Assembly: GCF_002245535.1 (NCBI RefSeq)
Contig: NZ_NKCN01000006.1
Span: 124,001-188,000, forward strand
Direction of reading: 5' to 3'
DNA: 64,000 bases
Source: Mycobacterium lehmannii
Lineage (GTDB): Bacteria > Actinomycetota > Actinomycetes > Mycobacteriales > Mycobacteriaceae
The translations under genes were made by a program, and so were the position numbers. Position 1 is the first letter of the stretch. Each line of letters starts with the position of its first letter. The notes under the pieces are model-generated. The model saw only the letters and a list, made by a program, of their open reading frames with translations. It was not told the DNA's origin and searched no databases. Shown here in pieces: positions 1 to 8,747 of the stretch.

Positions 1-1198
1 CACCGGCCAACGGCAGCATCGGCACGATCACCGGCCGCCAGCGCCGGATGGGCTGTTCGAGCAACCACCACGACAGCGCAGCGACCGCCAGCGTCGCCGT
101 ACACCGCACCGCGAACAGCGACCAGCCGGACCACCCGGTGCGCTCACCGTTGATCGCCAGGAAGATCGGCCAGTGCCACAGATAGACCCCGTAGGAGATC
201 GCGCCCAGCCACACCAGCGGCCGCCACGCCAGGACCCGCGCGACCGGCCCTTCCTGATCCATCGCCACCGCACCGATCACGCAGGCGGCGGCGAGCGCGA
301 CGATGATCAGCAGGCCGTTACGGAAGTCGCCGGCGCTGCCGGTCGCCATGTGCACCGCGAACCCCAGGACGACGACACCGACGACGGACACCGCGCGGGC
401 GACCCCCCGCAGCCATCGGGTCCTGATCACCGGCCCGGCCAGCGTCACGGTGGTCCAGTCCCGAACCAGCAGGGCGGCCGCCGCAGCGCCGACGAGCAGT
501 GCCTGCGCGCGGGTGTCGGTGCCGAAGTAGATCCGGTTCAGCGTCCCGTCGTCGATCAACAGAATCGCCGCCGCCGCCGAGGCAATCGCCCCCGCGCCGG
601 CGACACCCAGAACGGCCCACCGCAGATGGGTCGGGTCCCGACGACAGAAGACGAACGCGACGGCGATCAGCACCAGCGGCCAGAACAGGTAGTACTGCTC
701 CTCGACGCCCAACGACCAGGTGTGCTGCAGCGGCGAAGGTGGTGCGCCCTGGGAGAAGTAGTCGGTGCGCTGGGCGACGAACGCCCAGTTGGCCACCCAG
801 AAGAACGACGCGACGGCGTCGTCCCGCAGGTTGGCGATCGCCTCGGTCGAGAAGAACTCCCGCGCCGCCACCACCGCGAGCACCATCACCAGCAGGGCGG
901 GCAGCAGCCGCCGGGCGCGACGTATCCAGAAGTCGCGCAGCCGGATTCGACCGGTGCGTGCGTGCTCGTCGAGCAGCAGCGAGGTGATCAAAAAGCCGCT
1001 GAGCACGAAGAACACGTCGACGCCGAGGAAGCCGCCGTCGACGCCGGGAATGCCGCCGTGGTCGGCGAGCACGAGTGCGACGGCGATGGCGCGGATGCCG
1101 TCGAGGGCGGGGATCTCGCCACGCCGATGCGCACGCGAGGAGGGATGTACTGACAGCGGGCGGCGATCAGCGGGCGCGACGGAGCGACGCGCATTCAC
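1..1198 (-). CDS. Acyltransferase 3 family (OafA/YrhL-like) integral membrane protein, C-terminus cut by window edge
   Basis: The minus-strand frame opens at a GTG at 1198 and stays open to base 1, so the C-terminus lies outside. After about 30 polar residues comes the family opening IPALDGIRAIAVALVLADH, followed by FLGVDVFFVLSGFLIT and SLGVEEQYYLFWP, the hallmark motifs of acyltransferase 3 enzymes with their active-site His and FFxLSG segment. About ten hydrophobic segments follow. Family members move acyl groups onto extracytoplasmic sugars or lipids; the acceptor cannot be inferred. It lies 58 bp downstream of the aldehyde dehydrogenase on the same strand, with no functional link visible. 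The start is uncertain because no strong ribosome binding site is seen. Confidence 0.85.
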   Translation of the reverse strand, partial: MNARRSVAPADRRPLSVHPSSRAHRRGEIPALDGIRAIAVALVLADHGGIPGVDGGFLGVDVFFVLSGFLITSLLLDEHARTGRIRLRDFWIRRARRLLPALLVMVLAVVAAREFFSTEAIANLRDDAVASFFWVANWAFVAQRTDYFSQGAPPSPLQHTWSLGVEEQYYLFWPLVLIAVAFVFCRRDPTHLRWAVLGVAGAGAIASAAAAILLIDDGTLNRIYFGTDTRAQALLVGAAAAALLVRDWTTVTLAGPVIRTRWLRGVARAVSVVGVVVLGFAVHMATGSAGDFRNGLLIIVALAAACVIGAVAMDQEGPVARVLAWRPLVWLGAISYGVYLWHWPIFLAINGERTGWSGWSLFAVRCTATLAVAALSWWLLEQPIRRWRPVIVPMLPLAG

Positions 1199-1256
1199 TT
1201 GCGAAATCTTGCCCGTGCGAGCCGACGTGCCGCGGCAGGCGCGGCGGCGTGTCGAA

Positions 1257-2705
1257 CTACTTCGTCAGCGCGATGTATTTCACCTCGAGGTACTCCTCGA
1301 TGCCCTCGAACCCGCCCTCGCGCCCGAAGCCGGACTCCTTGACGCCGCCGAACGGCGCGGCGGGGTCGGAGACCACGCCGCGGTTGATGCCGACGATGCC
1401 GGACTCGAGGCTTTCGGCGACGCGCAGCGCGCGGTCCAGCGACTGGGTGTATATGTAGGCGGCCAGCCCGTACTCGGTGTCGTTGGCCGCGGCGACGCCC
1501 TCCTCCTCGGTGTCGAAACCGGTGATCGGCGCGACGGGGCCGAAAACCTCCTCGGACAGGATGCGGGCGCCGGCGGGCACGTCGGCCAGCACCGTGGCCG
1601 GGTAGAAGCTGCCGGGACCGTCGGGGGCGACGCCGCCGACCGCGACGGTCGCGCCCCGCGACACCGCGTCGGACACCAGATCCTCGACGGTGGCGACCTG
1701 CTTGGCGTTGATCAGCGGCCCGAGTGTGGCCGACTCGTCGATGCCCTTGCCGAGGGTGAACTCGCTCATCCGCTTGACCAGCTTGTCGGTGAACTCCGCG
1801 CGCACCGAGTTCGCGACGTGGAAACGGTTGGCCGCCGTGCACGCCTCGCCACCGTTGCGCATCTTGGCCAGGATGGCGCCCTCGACGGCGGCATCGACGT
1901 CGGCGTCGTCGAACACCACGAACGGGGCGTTGCCGCCCAGTTCCATCGACGTGCGCAGAAGTTTGTCGGCCGACTGTTTGACCAGCGTTTTGCCCACCCC
2001 GGTCGAACCGGTGAAGGTCAGCTTGCGCAACCGGCCATCGTCGATCAACGCGGCGGTGACGTCGCCGGCGTTCTTCGTCGGAAGCACCGACAGCACACCC
2101 TTGGGCAGACCCGCCTCGTCCATCAGCTTTGCCAGCAACAGCATCGTCAGCGGCGTGTCCTGCGCGGGCTTGACGATCATCGTGCACCCGGCCGCGAACG
2201 CCGGGCCGATCTTGCGGGTGCCCATCGCCAGCGGGAAGTTCCACGGCGTGATCGCATAGCAGGGCCCGACCGGTTGTTTGGTGACAAGGACACGTCCGCT
2301 GCCCGCGGGGCTCTGGGTGTAACGGCCCGCGACGCGCACCGCTTCCTCGGAGAACCAGCGGAAGAACTCGGCGCCGTAGGTGACCTCGCCCATGCTCTCG
2401 CGCAGCACCTTGCCCATCTCGAGAGTCATCAGCGTCGCGATGTCCTCGGCGCGTTCGGTGATCTTCTCGAACACCGCGCGCAGGATCTCGCCGCGCTCGC
2501 GCGAGGCGGTGGCCGCCCACTCGGCCTGCACGGCGCACGCGGCGTCGAGCGCGGCGATCGCATCGTCGGCGGTCGCGTTGGCGACGGAGGCGATCACCGA
2601 GTCGTCGGACGGGTCGAGCACATCGAAGGTGGACGCGCTCTCGCGTTCCTCACCACCGATCCACAGTCCGGTGGGCACTGACGACAACAGCTTCGCGGTA
2701 TCCAT
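1257..2705 (-). CDS. NAD(P)+-dependent aldehyde dehydrogenase, succinate-semialdehyde dehydrogenase (GabD) type
   Basis: The 482-residue protein has the full aldehyde dehydrogenase layout: [21 protein letters not shown] in the cofactor domain, [11 protein letters not shown] for the dinucleotide-binding turn, the general-base Glu in [11 protein letters not shown] and the catalytic Cys in [21 protein letters not shown] and the ELGGNAPF form resemble mycobacterial GabD enzymes, which oxidise succinate semialdehyde to succinate in the bypass round 2-oxoglutarate dehydrogenase. The first Met (MDTAKLLS) is used; the frame is open further upstream, but that would run across pgi. It is divergent from pgi with a 48-bp gap. 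Substrate assignment is by family resemblance only; a broader semialdehyde or fatty aldehyde substrate is possible. Confidence 0.85.
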   Translation of the reverse strand: MDTAKLLSSVPTGLWIGGEERESASTFDVLDPSDDSVIASVANATADDAIAALDAACAVQAEWAATASRERGEILRAVFEKITERAEDIATLMTLEMGKVLRESMGEVTYGAEFFRWFSEEAVRVAGRYTQSPAGSGRVLVTKQPVGPCYAITPWNFPLAMGTRKIGPAFAAGCTMIVKPAQDTPLTMLLLAKLMDEAGLPKGVLSVLPTKNAGDVTAALIDDGRLRKLTFTGSTGVGKTLVKQSADKLLRTSMELGGNAPFVVFDDADVDAAVEGAILAKMRNGGEACTAANRFHVANSVRAEFTDKLVKRMSEFTLGKGIDESATLGPLINAKQVATVEDLVSDAVSRGATVAVGGVAPDGPGSFYPATVLADVPAGARILSEEVFGPVAPITGFDTEEEGVAAANDTEYGLAAYIYTQSLDRALRVAESLESGIVGINRGVVSDPAAPFGGVKESGFGREGGFEGIEEYLEVKYIALTK

Positions 2706-2753
2706 AACTCTTCTGTACACCCTTGGCCATTTCGCCGCACTAGGGTCATGTTC

Positions 2754-4421
2754 ATGAGTGCCGACTCCGACCAGATACCCGATATCACCGCGACTCCGGC
2801 GTGGCAGGCGTTGCAGCGGCATCACGGTGAGATCGGCGCGAAACACCTGCGCGAGTTGTTCGCCGAGGATCCGGCCCGCGGCACTGAGCTCGCCACGACG
2901 GTCGGCGACCTCTACATCGACTACAGCAAGCATCGGGTCACGCGCGAGACGCTGAGCCTGCTGGTGGATTTGGCCCGCGCGGCGCGCCTGGAGCAGAAGC
3001 GTGACGCGATGTTCTCCGGCGTGCACATCAACACCTCCGAGGACCGCGCCGTCCTACATACCGCCTTGCGATTGCCGCGCGGCGCCCAACTGGTCGTCGA
3101 TGGGCGCAACGTCGTCGCCGACGTGCACGAGGTGCTCGACAAGATGGGTGACTTCACCGACCGGTTGCGCAGCGGCGAGTGGACCGGCGCGACGGGCGAG
3201 GCGATCAAGACCGTCGTGAACATCGGCATCGGCGGGTCGGACCTCGGACCGGCGATGGCCACCCTCGCGTTACGGCACTACGCCGACGCCGGCATCTCGG
3301 CGCGGTTCGTCTCCAACGTCGATCCTGCTGATCTGGTCGCCACCCTCGACGGGCTCGACCCTGCGACAACGCTTTTCATCGTCGCGTCGAAGACGTTCTC
3401 GACGCTCGAGACGCTGACCAACGCGACCGCGGCGCGCCGCTGGCTGACCGATGCGCTCGGAAACGCGGCGGTGTCACGGCATTTCGTGGCGGTGTCGACG
3501 AACAAGAAGCTGGTCGACGATTTCGGTATCAACACCGAGAACATGTTCGGATTCTGGGACTGGGTCGGCGGCCGGTATTCGGTCGACAGCGCGATCGGCT
3601 TGAGCGTGATGGCGGTGATCGGCCGCGAGCGGTTCGCCGAGTTCTTGTCCGGGTTCCACATTGTCGACGAGCATTTTCGCACCGCACCGCTGGAGTCCAA
3701 TGTACCGGCGCTGCTCGGACTGATCGGGCTCTGGTACAACGAGTTCTTCAGCGCCGAAACCCGTGCGGTGCTGCCATATTCAAATGACCTGGCCCGCTTC
3801 GCCGCCTATCTGCAGCAGCTGACGATGGAGTCGAACGGCAAGTCGGTGCGCGCCGACGGTACGCCGGTGACCACGAACACCGGTGAGATCTTCTGGGGCG
3901 AACCGGGCACGAACGGCCAGCACGCGTTCTATCAACTGCTGCATCAGGGCACGCGTCTGGTGCCTTCCGACTTCATCGGCTTCTCACAGCCCACAGACGA
4001 CCTGCCGACCGCCGATGGCAAGGGCAGCATGCACGACCTGTTGATGAGCAACTTCTTCGCCCAGACGCAGGTCCTCGCATTCGGTAAGACCGCCAAGGAG
4101 ATCGCCGCCGAAGGCACTCCGCCGGATGTGGTGCCGCACAAGGTGATGCCGGGTAACCGGCCCAGCACGTCGATCCTCGCAACCCAGTTGACCCCGTCGG
4201 TGCTCGGACAGTTGATCGCACTCTACGAGCACCAGGTGTTCACCGAGGGAGTCGTCTGGGGTATCGACTCGTTCGATCAGTGGGGTGTCGAACTCGGCAA
4301 GACTCAAGCCAAGGCGCTGCTCCCGGTCATCACCGCCGACGGCTCCCCCACCGAACAGTCGGACTCCTCGACCGACGCGCTGGTGCGCCGGTACCGCAGC
4401 GAACGCGGCCGATCCGCCTGA
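2754..4421 (+). CDS. pgi: Glucose-6-phosphate isomerase
   Basis: This enzyme interconverts glucose 6-phosphate and fructose 6-phosphate in cytosolic glycolysis and gluconeogenesis. Length (555 residues) is normal for the bacterial/eukaryotic-type isomerase. Visible motifs are [13 protein letters not shown] (phosphate binding), [18 protein letters not shown] (signature 1), and [16 protein letters not shown] with the catalytic Glu/His region (signature 2). ATG codons at 2748 and 2754 are both possible; the later one is preferred because AGGG sits eight bases ahead of it. The stop is almost back-to-back with a convergent membrane gene. In M. tuberculosis pgi (Rv0946c) neighbours the Rv0945-type SDR, which here lies 5 kb away. 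Confidence 0.97.
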   Translation: MSADSDQIPDITATPAWQALQRHHGEIGAKHLRELFAEDPARGTELATTVGDLYIDYSKHRVTRETLSLLVDLARAARLEQKRDAMFSGVHINTSEDRAVLHTALRLPRGAQLVVDGRNVVADVHEVLDKMGDFTDRLRSGEWTGATGEAIKTVVNIGIGGSDLGPAMATLALRHYADAGISARFVSNVDPADLVATLDGLDPATTLFIVASKTFSTLETLTNATAARRWLTDALGNAAVSRHFVAVSTNKKLVDDFGINTENMFGFWDWVGGRYSVDSAIGLSVMAVIGRERFAEFLSGFHIVDEHFRTAPLESNVPALLGLIGLWYNEFFSAETRAVLPYSNDLARFAAYLQQLTMESNGKSVRADGTPVTTNTGEIFWGEPGTNGQHAFYQLLHQGTRLVPSDFIGFSQPTDDLPTADGKGSMHDLLMSNFFAQTQVLAFGKTAKEIAAEGTPPDVVPHKVMPGNRPSTSILATQLTPSVLGQLIALYEHQVFTEGVVWGIDSFDQWGVELGKTQAKALLPVITADGSPTEQSDSSTDALVRRYRSERGRSA

Positions 4422-4422
4422 C

Positions 4423-4788
4423 TCAGCGTGCCGCGCGGGCCTTCACGAAGGAGCGCACACCGGCGATCAAGTACACCAGCAGCAGAACGAACATGATGGT
4501 GCTCGTGATGACGGCTGCGGGTCGCTCGGCCGTGCCCGCGAACACCTCGCCAAGACCGAACACGTTGCGTAGCGCCCCGAGCGCGGCGAGCAGCGCGATC
4601 ACCAGGGCGGCGTGCATGGCGATCTTGCGGGCTTGATCGGAGCGACGCCCGATCAGGGCGGCGATGAGCAGGAGGATGCCGACGAAAGCCGGTATCAGCG
4701 CGGTGACGCTGACCGCCCCGCTGGCGAAGTACGCGATCACCCCTGTCGCGACGAGCAGTCCTCCGGTCCAGGTGGTCAGGGCGAGCAT
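4423..4788 (-). CDS. Small four-TM membrane protein, unknown function
   Basis: The predicted protein has 121 residues with four hydrophobic segments (about residues 5-22, 27-45, 55-75 and 88-108) and short polar loops (RRSDQARK). The ATG at 4788 is chosen because a clear AAAGGA lies just upstream; the frame is open for another 18 codons. It is convergent with pgi, one base apart. No motif allowed a functional call. It could be a small transporter-like or envelope protein; this is not resolvable from sequence. Confidence 0.75.
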   Translation of the reverse strand: MLALTTWTGGLLVATGVIAYFASGAVSVTALIPAFVGILLLIAALIGRRSDQARKIAMHAALVIALLAALGALRNVFGLGEVFAGTAERPAAVITSTIMFVLLLVYLIAGVRSFVKARAAR

Positions 4789-4848
4789 CGGGATCCTTTC
4801 TACGGCTGTCGCCGACGACTCTACCGACGCAGGGATTCTCAACGCGGT

Positions 4849-5394
4849 TCAGGCGTCGGGGTCGGGCCGGGACCAGCCCAGGATCATCGCCGGCGCGCAA
4901 CCGCCGAACACCAGGACGGCCAACGACATCAGCGCGCCAGAGTAGGCCACGTCGGTGTCGGTGTCCTGCAGATAGATCGACGCGACGAGCAGGTAGCCGA
5001 TCGGGATCAGCATCAGGTACTGGGTGATCGTCAGACCGATCGAGCGGGCGCTGTTGCGCTGCTGCACCTCGTACTCGTCGAGTGCGGCCTCCGGGGCGTC
5101 GCCCTGCCTGCCGGACACGATCTGAAGCATCGTCCACAGCGGGAGGAAGACGATGCACACCGACAGCCAGAGCAGGGGCGCCCACCGCAGCCCGAATGCG
5201 CTCAGGACGCTCACCGCCAACAGGGACGCGAACGTGATGGCCAAACCCACGACGAGAAGCCGCCGCCGGGACTGCGTGCGCCAGCCGGGAAGCAGATTCG
5301 CGTAGGTGCGCTCTCTTTTGAGGAACCGCCGGGTGCGGGACTCCTGGTAGCGGTCGAGCAACGTGTGGTCAGCCTGCGGGGTCGACGGGGACAT
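4849..5394 (-). CDS. Four-TM membrane protein coupled to an XRE regulator, unknown function
   Basis: The 181-residue product has a basic N-terminal region (RTRRFLKRERTY), then two TM segments (about 50-92), a central acidic loop, and two more TMs (about 128-170). The start at 5394 is preceded by GGAGGAG at good spacing and lies inside the 3' end of the upstream XRE gene (26-bp overlap), so translation is probably coupled. Pairs of a short Cro/CI-type regulator and a small multi-TM protein are common in Gram-positive bacteria and often act as regulator plus membrane sensor or effector; that role is inferred here. No enzymatic motif is seen. Confidence 0.8.
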   Translation of the reverse strand: MSPSTPQADHTLLDRYQESRTRRFLKRERTYANLLPGWRTQSRRRLLVVGLAITFASLLAVSVLSAFGLRWAPLLWLSVCIVFLPLWTMLQIVSGRQGDAPEAALDEYEVQQRNSARSIGLTITQYLMLIPIGYLLVASIYLQDTDTDVAYSGALMSLAVLVFGGCAPAMILGWSRPDPDA

Positions 5395-5680
5395 CTCGGT
5401 CTCCTCCTTGCGATCGCGTGTTCGTGCGGTAGAGCTCGGTGGACAACGGGGTGAACTCCGTTCGGGAGAACACCGCCTCGACGGGGAGACCGAAGACATC
5501 GCAGATCCGGAATGCCAGGTCCAGGCTCGGATAGTGGTCGCCACGTTCGAGCGCGCCGACCGTCTGTGGGTTCACGTCGATCAGCTCCGCGAGCTCGGCT
5601 CGGGTCATCCGACGCTCTGCGCGCAGGACACCGATGCGGTTGTGGATGGGGAGCGTTTTGCCCCTTTTCACCGGACTCAC
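5369..5680 (-). CDS. Short XRE (Cro/CI) helix-turn-helix transcriptional regulator
   Basis: A 103-residue protein whose residues 14-70 are a classic HTH_3 domain (RIGVLRAERRMTRAELAEL, then VNPQTVGALERGDHYPSL), followed by a tail without a sensor domain. This architecture (YgzD-like, about 70 residues plus tail) acts as a cytoplasmic DNA-binding repressor. It starts at a GTG that coincides with the predicted transcription start, so the mRNA is likely leaderless. Its 3' end overlaps the membrane-protein gene, implying a two-gene operon. An imperfect dyad, ACAC-N6-GTGT, just upstream might be an autoregulatory operator; that is speculative. Confidence 0.88.
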   Translation of the reverse strand: MSPVKRGKTLPIHNRIGVLRAERRMTRAELAELIDVNPQTVGALERGDHYPSLDLAFRICDVFGLPVEAVFSRTEFTPLSTELYRTNTRSQGGDRDVPVDPAG

Positions 5681-5716
5681 ACAACGTAGTGTTGGGAAAA
5701 CCTAACAAAATGTCAA
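5681..5716 (-). promoter_or_regulatory. Predicted leaderless promoter of the XRE regulator
   Basis: Reading the minus strand, a perfect -35 TTGACA (5716-5711) and a -10 AACACT (5693-5688) are separated by 17 bp, and the GTG start follows the -10 by 7 nt, which places the transcript start on the start codon. Confidence 0.55.
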
Positions 5717-5826
5717 GCCTTCGGAACGTGACTAGTCGCGGGAGTGCGGATTCATACGTGACACGCCCTCGGCGGCGGACGAATCCGCACGGTCGGCGTT
5801 GTAGCCCGGATCCCTACAGAAAAGCA

Positions 5827-5862
5827 ACGCGGCGCACGCTCAGCGAGGAGCGTGCGCCGCGT
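5827..5862 (-). terminator. Rho-independent terminator after the Gly-rich exported protein gene
   Basis: Two perfect 14-bp arms (5827-5840 and 5849-5862) enclose an 8-nt loop. On the minus strand the stem is followed by TGCTTTTCTG. It lies 30 bp past the stop of the minus-strand gene ending at 5892. Confidence 0.8.
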
Positions 5863-5891
5863 GGCTGGCGCTGGATGGAGCTAACTAGTGG

Positions 5892-6269
5892 TTACGGGGC
5901 AGGGATGTTGATGCAGCCGACGTTCGGCAAACATCCGCTCGCGCCACCGGGGCCGGCAGTCCCGCCGGGTCCGTTCGGAGCGAGCGACCCGCTAGCGCCA
6001 CCGGGTCCGGCCGTACCGCCAGGGCCACCCGGGATTACACCGGAAGCGCCGCCGCCATCAGCGGTGCCTTGCGGGCCACCGGGGACGTTCACGTCCGCAC
6101 CGCCACCGGGAGAAGCGTCGATGTTGCCGGTCACCGCACATGGGGTGCCGTCGGCATTCAGACACGGAGGAGGCGCCGGCTGCGCACCGGCCACCGGCGC
6201 GACGGCGAAGGCAACTGCCGCGGCGCCCGAGAACAACAGGGGCATCATCTTCGTCAGTTTCACGTTCAT
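5892..6269 (-). CDS. Small exported Gly/Pro-rich low-complexity protein
   Basis: The 125-residue protein begins with a typical Sec signal peptide (MNVKLTKMMP, hydrophobic core, cleavage near VAGAQP). The mature part has few charged residues and a repeated unit of the form GPGGTAGPGGASG seen at least twice, plus a degenerate third copy. Two Cys pairs (PPCLNADGTPC and GCLPNVGC) could form disulfides. Such short secreted repeat proteins are common in mycobacteria and have no assigned function. It is monocistronic with its own terminator. Confidence 0.8.
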   Translation of the reverse strand: MNVKLTKMMPLLFSGAAAVAFAVAPVAGAQPAPPPCLNADGTPCAVTGNIDASPGGGADVNVPGGPQGTADGGGASGVIPGGPGGTAGPGGASGSLAPNGPGGTAGPGGASGCLPNVGCINIPAP

Positions 6270-6337
6270 GTCCTGAGGGCTACCACGTCAGCGGCTTACT
6301 GAAACCTTCAAACTATCTCCGCCGGATGAGGGACCGG

Positions 6338-7327
6338 TCACAGCCTTCCGACTTGTTTCAACCCGGAAACGGTGTCCGACAGCGTTTCCTGCGGGTCGCG
6401 GTACGAGATTCCCAGTTCGGTCTCGCTGGGCGAATCGTCGGACGACGGCATCTGCGTGTAGTACTGCATCGCCGCCGCGGTGACCGGCGCGTCGAAGGGC
6501 AGGAGCGGGCCCACCACGTCGACCACCCTTCCGATGTTGCGCAACAACGTATCCGGCACCGGGTACACCCGCAGCGACGTGTTCGCCGCCTTCCCGATCA
6601 TCGTCGCCAGGTCGGCGATCGGAACTCGCTTGCCGCCGGCCATATATCGGCGTGGCCCCTTGCCCGGCTCGAGCAGCGCCGCATGCAACGCAGCCAGGTC
6701 TCGAACGTCGACCACGATCCACGCGGCACCGCGGCCCGGCACCCCACGCATCTGGACCGCCGCTTGAACACCTTCTGCCGCTTCACCGAACTGGTTACCC
6801 GCCGGCGGCCCCAGCACCATGCCCGGGTACGTGATGCTCACCGGCGCACCCGCATCCTGGAGGCCTCGCGCATACTTCTCCACCTCCGCTTTCGACTTCC
6901 CGTAGCCGTCGGACCCTCCCACCACCGGGAGATCGGCATGAAGAACGCTGCAGTTGGGGTCGAACAGCGCCGTGAAGCTGGAGACGTGAATGATCGGGTC
7001 GAGGCCGCGCTCCGCGGCCACACCGAGCACGTTGTGGGCACCGTCGAGGTTGGTCCGCAGCATCTTGTCGGCCTGCCGGGGGTCCACTGAAACCATTGCT
7101 GCCGAGTGGATTACGGCGTCGCAACCATCCATCGCCGCGGCGGTCGACTCGGCGTCGGCGATGTCGCCGACGGCGTAGTCGTCGGTCGCGACGCCGATCT
7201 CCGCGGCGCTCGTCTTGAGCCGGGCCGGATCGCGAACCAGAAACCTCACCTGGTGGCCCGCATCGGCCACCGCTTTCGCCGTCCACGCCCCGACAAACCC
7301 GGTACCCCCGGTCAACAGCACCTTCAT
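6338..7327 (-). CDS. Extended SDR: NAD-dependent epimerase/dehydratase family oxidoreductase
   Basis: The 329-residue protein starts MKVLLTGGTGFVG, the glycine-rich Rossmann motif of extended SDRs, and has a YGKSK catalytic Tyr/Lys pair near residue 150 with an upstream SS in IIHVSSFTAL. Members act on NAD(P)-linked dehydration, reduction or epimerisation of sugars, sterols or aldehydes; 3-beta-hydroxysteroid dehydrogenase-like and dihydroflavonol reductase-like enzymes share this form. The ATG at 7327 is backed by AGAGGAGGT at ideal spacing. The next gene upstream is another SDR on the same strand 62 bp away. Substrate unknown. Confidence 0.88.
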   Translation of the reverse strand: MKVLLTGGTGFVGAWTAKAVADAGHQVRFLVRDPARLKTSAAEIGVATDDYAVGDIADAESTAAAMDGCDAVIHSAAMVSVDPRQADKMLRTNLDGAHNVLGVAAERGLDPIIHVSSFTALFDPNCSVLHADLPVVGGSDGYGKSKAEVEKYARGLQDAGAPVSITYPGMVLGPPAGNQFGEAAEGVQAAVQMRGVPGRGAAWIVVDVRDLAALHAALLEPGKGPRRYMAGGKRVPIADLATMIGKAANTSLRVYPVPDTLLRNIGRVVDVVGPLLPFDAPVTAAAMQYYTQMPSSDDSPSETELGISYRDPQETLSDTVSGLKQVGRL

Positions 7328-7389
7328 AGATACCTCCTCTAGGAACTAGCGCTGCGGGTTCCCCCAAGCGCCAGCCTCTACACGGAGGC

Positions 7390-8139
7390 TTAGGCGAACG
7401 GCTTCGTCAGATGCGGCGGCAGTACCCGCAGGACTCGGACCAGCGGGGCCCACGGCCACCACGGAACCGCCGCGCGTCCACTTTCGCGTTCGATCGCGGC
7501 GACCATTGCCCGCACGCCGGTTTCGTTGTCCACCATCAACGTCGTCGACTGCGATTTCGCCGTCATCTCCGACTCGATGTAACCGGGTTCGAGCACCGTG
7601 ACCTTGATGGGCCCGCGCGCGTACTCCGCGCGCAGGGATTCCCCGAGCGACGACACGCCGGCCTTGCTGGCGGCGTAGGCGGCCTTGACGCCGGGCACGC
7701 CCTTGTTTCCGAGAACCGACGAAACCAGTACCAGGTGTCCACCGCCGGCTTTCTTGAAGATCTCGAGCGCGGTCTCGATCTGAACAAGTGCCGCAACGAG
7801 ATTCGTTTCGATGGTGGCCTTGTTCGCCCACAGTTTGCCCGAGCCCAGCGGCGCACCCTTGCCCACGCCGGCATTGACGATGACGCGGTCGATGCCGCCG
7901 AGTTCGTCGCTGAGCTCGGCGAAGACCTTGGGCACCTGCTCGTGGTCGTTGACGTCGAGGGCTGCGACAGCGACGTTGATCCCGCGATGCCGCTCGAGCA
8001 GCTCGGCTTTGAGTTCATCGAGTCGGTCGATGCGCCGGGCACACAACGCCAGGTCACGGCCCTTTGCGGCGAACGCGCGGGCCATCCCGGCGCCCAGCCC
8101 GGAGCTCGCACCGGTGATCAGGATCTTCTGCCGACTCAC
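7390..8139 (-). CDS. Classical SDR family oxidoreductase (Rv0945-like)
   Basis: The 249-residue protein has TGASSGLGAG at the N-terminus (cofactor binding), NAG in IVNAGVGKG, the catalytic Ser in LVSSVLGN and the YAASK active-site pair. Classical SDRs of this type reduce carbonyls with NAD(P)H. By recollection it resembles M. tuberculosis Rv0945, a neighbour of pgi and an Fpg-like gene there as here. The GTG start at 8139 follows a -10 TAGTCT by 6 nt, so the transcript is probably leaderless. It is divergent from the chorismate mutase gene with a 41-bp gap. Confidence 0.9.
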   Translation of the reverse strand: MSRQKILITGASSGLGAGMARAFAAKGRDLALCARRIDRLDELKAELLERHRGINVAVAALDVNDHEQVPKVFAELSDELGGIDRVIVNAGVGKGAPLGSGKLWANKATIETNLVAALVQIETALEIFKKAGGGHLVLVSSVLGNKGVPGVKAAYAASKAGVSSLGESLRAEYARGPIKVTVLEPGYIESEMTAKSQSTTLMVDNETGVRAMVAAIERESGRAAVPWWPWAPLVRVLRVLPPHLTKPFA

Positions 8140-8180
8140 CCCGACAGACTAAGCGAGGCGATCGCCGTCAGAATGGCGAC

Positions 8181-8747
8181 ATGGTTCTTGTGCGGACAGC
8201 GGCATTCCTGCTCGCGGCGCTCTGCGTCGCGCTCTCCCAGGCGGTCGCCGCCGCCCAACAGGCTCCTCCGCTGTACCGGCTGGTCGACACCGCCGCGCAG
8301 CGCCTGGCCACGGCCGACGCGGTCGCGGCCGCCAAGTGGATCAACGGCGGGCCGATCACGGACCGCCAGCGCGCCGATGCTGTCCTGGATGCCGTCGCCG
8401 CCGACGCCTCCGCGCGCGGCATCGACCAGGGGTATGTGCGCGCGATCTTCGCCGACCAGATCGACGCCACCGAGGGTGTGGAGTACACCCGCTTCGGCCA
8501 GTGGAAGTTCGACCCCGCCACCGCGCCCCGCACCGCGCCGGACCTGTCCGAGACACGTTCGCAGATCGACGAGTTCAACAAGGTCATGGTCGACGAGATT
8601 GCGCAGCAGTGGGATTCGTTGCGCGCACCAGGCTGCATGTTCGAGCTCAACAACGCCATCGACGCCGTCGCCAACGCCCGCCAGCTGGACCCGCTCTACC
8701 GGCATGCGTTGTCGGCGGCCACCCGGTCGTACTGCAAGCTCACTTGA
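8181..8747 (+). CDS. Secreted chorismate mutase, AroQ gamma class (*MtCM-like)
   Basis: This converts chorismate to prephenate, but outside the cytoplasm. The 188-residue product has a signal peptide (residues 1 to about 25, cleavage near AVAAAQQ). The mature chain is all-helical in composition and carries residues matching those known in the secreted M. tuberculosis enzyme Rv1885c: Arg in AAQRLATAD, Lys in AAAKW, Asp/Arg in TDRQRAD and Glu in DATEGVEY. Two Cys (APGCMF and SYCKLT) match its single disulfide. The ATG follows CAGAAT by 6 nt, suggesting a leaderless message. Stop codons overlap the convergent glycosylase gene by 8 bp. The physiological role of the exported form is unresolved. 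Confidence 0.92.
   Translation: MVLVRTAAFLLAALCVALSQAVAAAQQAPPLYRLVDTAAQRLATADAVAAAKWINGGPITDRQRADAVLDAVAADASARGIDQGYVRAIFADQIDATEGVEYTRFGQWKFDPATAPRTAPDLSETRSQIDEFNKVMVDEIAQQWDSLRAPGCMFELNNAIDAVANARQLDPLYRHALSAATRSYCKLT

Noticed and set aside
173..1153. Long plus-strand open frame opposite the acyltransferase
   Set aside because: It is rich in Arg/Gln/Asp/His of the kind GC-rich antisense frames give, has no family motif, and the minus-strand frame shows clear acyltransferase 3 motifs.
5681..5693. ACAC-N6-GTGT dyad as a XRE operator
   Set aside because: Only four-base arms and it overlaps the -10 region; too short to separate from chance, so it is mentioned only in the gene entry.
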